NCBI GenBank assembly: GCA_002293475.1
Contig: DBDG01000010.1
Span: 12,834 to 71,348, forward strand
Source: Lachnospiraceae bacterium UBA938
GTDB taxonomy: Bacteria > Bacillota > Clostridia > Lachnospirales > Lachnospiraceae
Length of the DNA stretch: 58,515 nt
Direction: 5' to 3'
The position numbers were made by a program, and so were the translations under genes. Below the pieces are notes generated by a model. That model was not told the DNA's origin. It did not search any database and saw nothing but the letters and a program-made list of their open reading frames with translations. Below are positions 49,394-56,031 of this stretch, piece by piece (the stretch's first letter is position 1; each line of letters starts with the position of its first letter).

Positions 49394-51874
49394 ATGGCCA
49401 AAAAACCAACCACGCCAACGCTGGCTTTTGATAAGGAGTTATTTAAAAGAAGTGTGGTTTACAATGTGAGGACTTTATATCGCAAGACGATGGAAGAAGC
49501 GAATGAACAGCAGGTATTCCAGGCGGTTTCTTATGCGATTAAGGACGCGATAATCGGTTATTGGATGGATACGCAGAAGGAATATGAGAAGCAGGATCCC
49601 AAGATGGTCTATTACCTGTCGATGGAGTTCCTGATGGGGCGCGCCCTAGGCAACAATATTATTAACCTGCAGGCACTGAAGCCGGTTAAAGAGGCCTTGA
49701 GCGAACTGGGTCTGGATCTGAACTCGGTAGAGGATCAGGAACCGGATGCCGCCTTAGGTAACGGCGGTCTGGGGCGGCTGGCCGCCTGTTTTCTGGATTC
49801 GCTGGCGACGCTTGGCTATGCGGCTTACGGCTGCGGGATCCGTTACCGTTATGGGATGTTCAAGCAGGAGATCCGCAAGGGCTTCCAAGAGGAGGTTCCG
49901 GACAATTGGCTGGACAACAACAACCCCTTTGAGCTGCGGCGTCAGGAATACGCCAAAGAGGTTAAGTTTGGCGGCTATACGGATGTATATGTTGATGAGA
50001 ACGGCAGAAGCCATTTTACCCAGAAAGATTATCTGTCGGTCCAGGCGATTCCCTACGATCTGCCGATCGTCGGCTATGGCAGCGGGATCGTTAATACCCT
50101 GCGGATCTGGGATGCCCAGCCGCTGGAGTGTTTCCTGTTAGATACTTCGGATAAGATGGACTACCAGAAGGCCAAGGAACAGGAGCATCTGGCCCGCAGC
50201 ATCGTGGAAGTGCTTTACCCGAATGACACCCATTACGCCGGGAAGGAACTGCGTTTAAAACAGCAGTATTTCTTTATCTCAGCTTCGGTGCAGGAAGCCG
50301 TGGCTAAATATCTGCGAACCCATGATGATATCCGGCAGTTCCATGAAAAGGTTACTTTCCAGCTGAACGATACCCATCCTACCGTAGCCATCGCGGAACT
50401 GATGCGCATTTTGATGGATGAGCTTTATCTGACTTGGGATGAGGCTTGGGAAGTAACGACGAAGACCTGTGCCTACACCAATCACACGATTATGTCGGAA
50501 GCCTTGGAAAAATGGCCGATAGAGCTGTTTTCCCGGATTCTGCCCCGGATATACCAGATCATAGAGGAGATCAACCGCCGCTTTATTGCCCGGATCGAAC
50601 AGCGTTATCCCGGTAATCAGGATAAAGTACGTAAAATGGCGATTATATATGACGGCCAGGTCAAGATGGCGCATCTGGCCATAGCCGTCGGCTATTCGGT
50701 AAACGGAGTGGCCAGGCTGCACACGGAAATCTTAAAGCAGCAGGAGCTCAAGGATTTTTATGAGCTGATGCCGGAGAAATTCAACAACAAGACCAACGGA
50801 ATAACCCAGCGCCGTTTCCTGCTGCATGGCAACCCGCTGTTAGCCGCTTGGGTGACTGAACGGATCGGCAATGATTGGATTACGGATCTGCCCAAGATCA
50901 ATAAGCTGAAGATATATGCCGATGATGAAAAGGCACAGCAGGAATTCATGCATATCAAATATCAGAATAAGCTCCGCCTGGCAGATTACATACTGCAGAA
51001 TAACGGAGTAACCGTAGATCCGCGGTCGATATTTGATGTCCAAGTCAAGCGGATGCATGAGTATAAACGTCAGCTCTTGAATATTTTGCATGTGATGTAT
51101 CTATATAATGAAATTAAAGATCACCCCGATATGGATTTTTATCCCCGGACCTTTATATTCGGCGGCAAGGCGGCGGCGGCTTATGTAAATGCCAAGCTGA
51201 CGATCAAGCTGATCAATGCGGTGGGGGATGTCGTGAACAACGATGCTTCAATCGGCGGCAAGCTCAAGGTGGTTTTCATTGAGGATTACCGGGTTTCCAA
51301 TGCCGAGCTCATCTTCGCGGCCGCAGATGTTTCCGAACAGATTTCGACGGCAAGCAAAGAGGCATCGGGAACCGGCAATATGAAGTTTATGCTGAACGGA
51401 GCCCTGACGATCGGGACGATGGACGGGGCGAATGTAGAGATTGTTGAGGAAGTCGGGGAGGAAAATGCGTTTATTTTTGGGATGAGTTCCGATGAGGTCA
51501 TTCATTACGAAAGACAGCGTGGCTATAATCCCATGGAAATATTTAATAATGACCAGGATATCCGCAGGGTATTGATGCAGCTGATTAACGGGACATATGC
51601 ACCGGGTGATCCGGATTTGTTCCGTAATACCTATAACTCGCTGCTTAATACGCTAAGTACGGATAAGGCGGACACCTATTTTGTCTTAAAAGATTTCAAG
51701 GCCTATGCCGAGGCGCATAGGAAGGTGGAAGAAGCTTACCGTAATGAAAAAGGCTGGGCTAGGAGCGCCATCCTTAACGTCGCATGTTCCGGCAAATTCT
51801 CCGCGGACCGGACCATACAGGAATATGTTGATGAAATATGGCATCTGGATAAGGTTAAACTGCCGGTTAAGTAA
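49394..51874 (+). CDS. glgP: Glycogen/maltodextrin phosphorylase
   Basis: This 826-residue GT35 phosphorylase releases glucose-1-phosphate from alpha-1,4-glucan ends. The EDQEPDAALGNGGLGRLAACF segment (shown here in part as LGNGGLGRLA) is at about residues 115-130. The pyridoxal-phosphate signature follows at about residue 650, with EASGTGNMKFMLNGAL including the modified Lys. RMHEYKRQLLN is the other conserved block. Length is typical (800-830). The start is ATG after AAGGAG. It has its own promoter, apart from glgCD at 8-11 kb. The phosphorolysis product feeds glycolysis without spending ATP. Confidence 0.97.
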   Translation: MAKKPTTPTLAFDKELFKRSVVYNVRTLYRKTMEEANEQQVFQAVSYAIKDAIIGYWMDTQKEYEKQDPKMVYYLSMEFLMGRALGNNIINLQALKPVKEALSELGLDLNSVEDQEPDAALGNGGLGRLAACFLDSLATLGYAAYGCGIRYRYGMFKQEIRKGFQEEVPDNWLDNNNPFELRRQEYAKEVKFGGYTDVYVDENGRSHFTQKDYLSVQAIPYDLPIVGYGSGIVNTLRIWDAQPLECFLLDTSDKMDYQKAKEQEHLARSIVEVLYPNDTHYAGKELRLKQQYFFISASVQEAVAKYLRTHDDIRQFHEKVTFQLNDTHPTVAIAELMRILMDELYLTWDEAWEVTTKTCAYTNHTIMSEALEKWPIELFSRILPRIYQIIEEINRRFIARIEQRYPGNQDKVRKMAIIYDGQVKMAHLAIAVGYSVNGVARLHTEILKQQELKDFYELMPEKFNNKTNGITQRRFLLHGNPLLAAWVTERIGNDWITDLPKINKLKIYADDEKAQQEFMHIKYQNKLRLADYILQNNGVTVDPRSIFDVQVKRMHEYKRQLLNILHVMYLYNEIKDHPDMDFYPRTFIFGGKAAAAYVNAKLTIKLINAVGDVVNNDASIGGKLKVVFIEDYRVSNAELIFAAADVSEQISTASKEASGTGNMKFMLNGALTIGTMDGANVEIVEEVGEENAFIFGMSSDEVIHYERQRGYNPMEIFNNDQDIRRVLMQLINGTYAPGDPDLFRNTYNSLLNTLSTDKADTYFVLKDFKAYAEAHRKVEEAYRNEKGWARSAILNVACSGKFSADRTIQEYVDEIWHLDKVKLPVK

Positions 51875-51963
51875 ACCGCCGCTATAGATTATACGGATTA
51901 TGAACGGCAGAGCGGCAGTACCGGAACAGGGTGCGTATAAGTATGTAGGGGGATGCTGTACTG

Positions 51964-54039
51964 ATGCAGAGAACAAGGAAATATCGAAGACGGGTAAAAC
52001 ATATATTGGGGGAGCGCCAAGTCGGCAGGCAGGAAGAAGCGGATCAGCTTGCGATGCTGAAAAGTATTTTAAATGAAATGGAAGCGCTGATCACGGTCTG
52101 TACGCCGGAAGACGGAAAGTTACTATTTCTCAACGATAGCATCAGGAAACATTTTGGCATTGTCAGTGACGGTGTGGGGGAAGTGTGCTACAAGCTGCTG
52201 CAGGGTCTGGATCAGCCATGCGAGCACTGTCCTTATCTTGAACTGATACAAGAACCGGACAAAACCATCGTATGGAACCACAAGGACGTAAATGGCAGCA
52301 TATTTCACAAAACAGCGACTCTGGTCGATTGGCCCGGCGGGCAAAAGGCTCATCTGGAATATGCGATTGATATCACGGAACTGATAAAGACTCAGGAAAT
52401 GCTTGAGAACAGGGATAAAAGACTCGGTATCCTGAATAGTGCGGCGATTATCCTGCTTTCGCAAAGCGCGGAAAACTTTGAGCTTACGATGTCAGCGGGT
52501 GTCAGTCTGATCGCCGGGATAGCCGATGTTGACCGGATGTCGGTGTCCCGTAACATGGAAAAGCCGGATGGCCTGTATGCCTCACAGATCTACCGCTGGA
52601 GCAAAGTGGCGGGTACTTCCATCAGCCCGTTACAGGAGCTTCAGGTCAATTCTTATGAACGGCATATCCCGCGCTGGCGGGATATCCTGAAATCAGGACA
52701 GTGTATTAACGGCCCGGTGTCACTCATGCCGGAAGCCGCAACGCTCAAGTCATTTGGATGCATGAGCGTGCTTGCTATACCGGTGTTTAACAAGGGCATG
52801 TTCTGGGGTTTTGTCCTTTATGAAAACCTTACGGAGGAACGGACCTATACGGAAGGTGAGGTTAATATCCTGCGTACGGCAAGTTTTATGCTGGTCAATA
52901 CGGTAATCCGCAACGAGGAAGCTCAGAAAATCAGGGAAGCCGACCGGCAGATGATGCAGATGATGCAAGAGACGGAGTATCAGAACCGGCTGCTGCGTGC
53001 GGTGAACCATGTCTCCACTGTCCTGCTACAGTCGGATACTGACAGCTTTAAAAAAGATATTCGTCACGCTATGGGCATAATGGCCGAATCGGCTGGAATC
53101 GACCGGGTTTACTTCTGGGAAAACTATGTCAGGGAAAGCAGGATCTACTGCAGACAGATCTTTGAGTGGTCGGAGAATACGGAACCGCGGCAGGATATCG
53201 AGAAAGAGCAGGGGTTCTTATATAGTGATATTTTACCTAGCTGGGAGATAGAGTTCTTACAGGGGCACTGTATCAACGGCATGGTGCGGGATATGCCGGA
53301 GGGGGTACGCAGCTATCTTTCCAAACAGGGCATCGTGTCTATCTTGGTGGTACCGATTTACCTGCAGGAGCAAATGAAAGGTTTTGTCGCCTTTGACGAC
53401 TGCCACAAGGAACGGGTATTTTCAGATAACGAGGTAAGCATCCTGCGTTCAGCCAGCGAATTGATGGCCAGTGCCTTAATGCGCAACCGCCTGGAGAAAA
53501 ATGTCCATAAGCTGGAAGTAGAAGTGGATAAGATATTCTACGATCCGCTCACCGATATCTATAACCGCCGCTTTTTCGACGAAACTATGCAGCGCCTGAT
53601 CCGTTCCCTGTCCCGTTCTGGCGGGATCATCAGCCTGATGATGATTGATATTGATTATTTTAAAAATTATAATGACGCCTACGGCCATATTGAAGGGGAT
53701 AACTGTCTGAAAATGATTGCTAAGGCATTACAGGACAGCGCGGTGAGAGCTGATGATTTCATTGCTCGGTATGGCGGAGAGGAATTTGTCGTCGTCCTGC
53801 CCAACACCGATGCGGCCGGGGCTCGTATCATGGCCGATAAGATCATGGAAAATGTCCATAACTGTCGGATTCCGCATGAAAAAAGCAAAGTAGCCGATTA
53901 TGTTACAATCTCCATCGGTGTCATGACCGGTAAGGTCGAGCATACGCATAGCAGCGACACCTACATTCAGCGGGCGGATGAAATGCTCTATGAGTCAAAG
54001 CAAGGCGGGCGGAACCGGTGCTCGTTTACTGTTCTGTAA
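51964..54039 (+). CDS. Diguanylate cyclase with PAS and two GAF-like domains
   Basis: This 691-residue cytoplasmic signalling protein makes cyclic di-GMP from two GTP. It runs as follows: a basic N-terminus, a PAS-like domain (about 40-145) with a Cys cluster (CYKLLQGLDQPCEHCP), two GAF-like domains (about 160-320 and 345-505), and a GGDEF domain (about 520-690). The active-site loop is RYGGEEF, the accepted variant. An RADD sequence five residues before it is the RxxD inhibitory site, so product feedback is expected. No membrane helix was seen. The ligands of the sensor domains are unknown. The start ATG follows GGGGGATGCTGTACTG, a slightly long spacing. Confidence 0.93.
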   Translation: MQRTRKYRRRVKHILGERQVGRQEEADQLAMLKSILNEMEALITVCTPEDGKLLFLNDSIRKHFGIVSDGVGEVCYKLLQGLDQPCEHCPYLELIQEPDKTIVWNHKDVNGSIFHKTATLVDWPGGQKAHLEYAIDITELIKTQEMLENRDKRLGILNSAAIILLSQSAENFELTMSAGVSLIAGIADVDRMSVSRNMEKPDGLYASQIYRWSKVAGTSISPLQELQVNSYERHIPRWRDILKSGQCINGPVSLMPEAATLKSFGCMSVLAIPVFNKGMFWGFVLYENLTEERTYTEGEVNILRTASFMLVNTVIRNEEAQKIREADRQMMQMMQETEYQNRLLRAVNHVSTVLLQSDTDSFKKDIRHAMGIMAESAGIDRVYFWENYVRESRIYCRQIFEWSENTEPRQDIEKEQGFLYSDILPSWEIEFLQGHCINGMVRDMPEGVRSYLSKQGIVSILVVPIYLQEQMKGFVAFDDCHKERVFSDNEVSILRSASELMASALMRNRLEKNVHKLEVEVDKIFYDPLTDIYNRRFFDETMQRLIRSLSRSGGIISLMMIDIDYFKNYNDAYGHIEGDNCLKMIAKALQDSAVRADDFIARYGGEEFVVVLPNTDAAGARIMADKIMENVHNCRIPHEKSKVADYVTISIGVMTGKVEHTHSSDTYIQRADEMLYESKQGGRNRCSFTVL

Positions 54040-54068
54040 TATCAGACCTAATAACTTTAAACTTTTTG

Positions 54069-54105
54069 GGGTAATGTCATAATTCAAAGAATTATGGCGT
54101 TACCC
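54069..54105 (+). terminator. Long hairpin after the GGDEF gene
   Basis: GGGTAATGTCATAATT and AATTATGGCGTTACCC pair along 16 positions (including two G-T pairs) around a 5-nt loop. The following TATTAATAATT is only partly U-rich. The hairpin lies 30 bp after the stop and may terminate or protect the transcript. Confidence 0.6.
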
Positions 54106-54175
54106 TATTAATAATTCCATATTAAGCATATATAGGATTACCGACAGAATATGATTAATAAAAAGGATATTTTTT

Positions 54176-55318
54176 ATGGAAATATATGTAGCAAAACGCG
54201 GAGACAATGTTGAAGAGATCAGCAGGAATTTCGGGGTAGGAGTGGCGGAAATCGCTTATGTGAATCAGCTGCCCTTTCCGTATAAGCTGGCAGTCGGCCA
54301 GGCTCTTTTGATTCCCACGAATACTACGGACGGGGAGGCCAAAAAAACCGTGACGGCCCGCGGCTATGCCTATCCGTTTATCAGCGAATGGGTTCTGGAA
54401 CAGACGCTCCCCTATCTGACGGAGCTGGCGGTCTTTTCTTATGGCTTTACGACAACGGGGGATCTGGTGCCGCCCGCGCTGGATGACGCTTGGATGATAG
54501 AACTGGCCGAGGAAAACGGCGTTATGGCGATTTTGACTCTGACACCGCTTGATGAAGAGGGAAGATTCAATAATTATCTGATTACTTCATTGCTGAGTAA
54601 CCAGGAGGCTCAGCAGAACCTGACCGATCAGGTCCTTGAAACCCTGCGGGCTAGGAATTTCAGCGGCGTGGATGTGGATTTTGAATACATCCCGCCAGAG
54701 AACAGGGTATCCTATGCGCAGTTTGTCGCCGACCTCCGGGAGGCGGTCGCTCCGGAAGGCTATTCGGTATCGGTGGATCTGGCGCCTAAAGTATCCGAGG
54801 ACCAGCCAGGGCTTTTATATGAAGGCAAGGATTATGGACTATTAGGAGGCGCAGCGGACAATGTGCTTTTGATGACTTATGAATGGGGGTATACATATGG
54901 CCCACCCATGGCAGTAGCACCCCTTAATAAGGTACGCGAAGTAGTGGAATATGCCATTACGGAAATACCGGTTGAAAAGATTAACTTGGGAATCCCTAAT
55001 TATGGCTATGACTGGAGTCTGCCCTATATCAGGGGAGAAAGCAAGGCGGTTACCATCGGAAATGTGGAAGCAGTGCAGCTGGCGGTTACGCATGGTGCCG
55101 AAATCCTGTTTGACGAGGTAGCAATGTCGCCCTATTTTTATTATTATGAAGACGGCCTTACCCATGAGGTCTGGTTTGAGGATGTCCGGAGCATGAGGGA
55201 GAAGTTCAAGCTGGTTACGGAATACAACCTGAACGGTGTCGGATATTGGCAGGTCATGCAGCTGTACCGTGCTAACTGGCTGCTGTTGGCAGATACGTTT
55301 TATATCATGAACACATAG
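54176..55318 (+). CDS. LysM and GH18 glycoside hydrolase, probable spore peptidoglycan enzyme
   Basis: This 380-residue protein has one LysM domain (about 2-47, starting EIYVAKRGDNVEEISRNFGV) that binds peptidoglycan glycan. A GH18 domain (about 60-375) follows, with the catalytic FSGVDVDFEYIP, the DxDxE motif (E near residue 166). No signal peptide is present, which is normal for spore-associated GH18 proteins of the YaaH/SleL type, where the enzyme is made in the mother cell and placed on the cortex or coat. The usual SleL carries two LysM domains; this has one. An N-acetylglucosaminidase role in cortex breakdown at germination is inferred from family. The ATG is at 54176 with a weak ribosome binding site AAAAGGAT. 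Confidence 0.88.
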   Translation: MEIYVAKRGDNVEEISRNFGVGVAEIAYVNQLPFPYKLAVGQALLIPTNTTDGEAKKTVTARGYAYPFISEWVLEQTLPYLTELAVFSYGFTTTGDLVPPALDDAWMIELAEENGVMAILTLTPLDEEGRFNNYLITSLLSNQEAQQNLTDQVLETLRARNFSGVDVDFEYIPPENRVSYAQFVADLREAVAPEGYSVSVDLAPKVSEDQPGLLYEGKDYGLLGGAADNVLLMTYEWGYTYGPPMAVAPLNKVREVVEYAITEIPVEKINLGIPNYGYDWSLPYIRGESKAVTIGNVEAVQLAVTHGAEILFDEVAMSPYFYYYEDGLTHEVWFEDVRSMREKFKLVTEYNLNGVGYWQVMQLYRANWLLLADTFYIMNT

Positions 55319-55342
55319 CAGTTGTATAATATATCAATATGC

Positions 55343-55371
55343 TTGACAAAAGCAATATTTTGTACTAGATT
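55343..55371 (+). promoter_or_regulatory. Promoter of the flavodoxin gene
   Basis: A perfect TTGACA (55343-55348) and TAGATT (55366-55371) are 17 bp apart, 50 bp before the ATG. Confidence 0.7.
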
Positions 55372-55421
55372 CATGTTATGGAATATAACTTAAAGTCTGA
55401 CGTGACGTTGGGAGGGTTAAC

Positions 55422-55907
55422 ATGAGCAAGATATTAGTAACATATTTTTCGGCAAGCGGAGTTACCCGCCGGGTGGCAGAGTTACTAGCGGAAGCGGCAA
55501 AGGCGGACATATACGAGATCAAGCCGCAAGTACCATATACCGAGGCTGATCTGAACTGGCAGGATAATAAGTCCCGCAGTTCCATGGAGATGGCCGACAA
55601 GTCCTCGCGCCCGGCAATAGTTGATGAAGATGCGGGCATTGGCGCTTATGATACCGTATTCGTTGGGTTTCCGATCTGGTGGTATATTGCGCCGACCATC
55701 ATTAATACTTTCCTGGAGAGGTATGACTTTGCCGGAAAAACCATTGTGCTGTTTGCAACATCAGGCAGCAGCGGAATGGGCGAAACAGTAAAATACCTGA
55801 GAAAGAGTGTTGACAGTTCAGCAGCCATAATAGAAGGAAAAATGCTGAACGGCAAGCAGACCATGGGAGGTCTTGCCGAGTGGGTAAACAGCCTCAAGAC
55901 TAAGTAA
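55422..55907 (+). CDS. Flavodoxin
   Basis: This 161-residue protein is of the flavodoxin fold, starting MSKILVTYFSASGVTRRVA, with the FMN phosphate loop SASGVTRR near residues 11-18. The GFPIWWYIAPTIINTFLE segment (about 85-102) holds the aromatic flavin-stacking residues. The FATSGSSGMG loop comes next. It belongs to the flavodoxin_4 group common in gut Firmicutes, which carries electrons or supports quinone- or nitro-reduction-like steps; partner unknown. The start is ATG after GGGAGGGTT. It is monocistronic by promoter and terminator. Confidence 0.93.
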   Translation: MSKILVTYFSASGVTRRVAELLAEAAKADIYEIKPQVPYTEADLNWQDNKSRSSMEMADKSSRPAIVDEDAGIGAYDTVFVGFPIWWYIAPTIINTFLERYDFAGKTIVLFATSGSSGMGETVKYLRKSVDSSAAIIEGKMLNGKQTMGGLAEWVNSLKTK

Positions 55908-55964
55908 GGTAGGAGAAAAAGTGATTTTAGAGTTAAAGAAGCAAATTTGAAAAATACGAATCAA

Positions 55965-55994
55965 GCAGCCGCGCTAAATTCTCAGCGCGGCTGC
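55965..55994. terminator. Strong hairpin between flavodoxin and protease
   Basis: GCAGCCGCGCT and AGCGCGGCTGC form an 11-bp GC-rich stem with an 8-nt loop. It stands between convergent genes. T-rich sequence follows more clearly in the minus direction (ATTCGTATTTTTC), so it can serve both transcripts. Confidence 0.8.
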
Positions 55995-56031
55995 TCCTTG
56001 ACTTCATCAGAAATTATTCTGCGGCGGCTTA

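Noticed and set aside
55913..55950. GTG with a good GGAG site followed by nine codons
   Set aside because: Too short to call. It may be the remnant of a gene start or chance sequence before the terminator.
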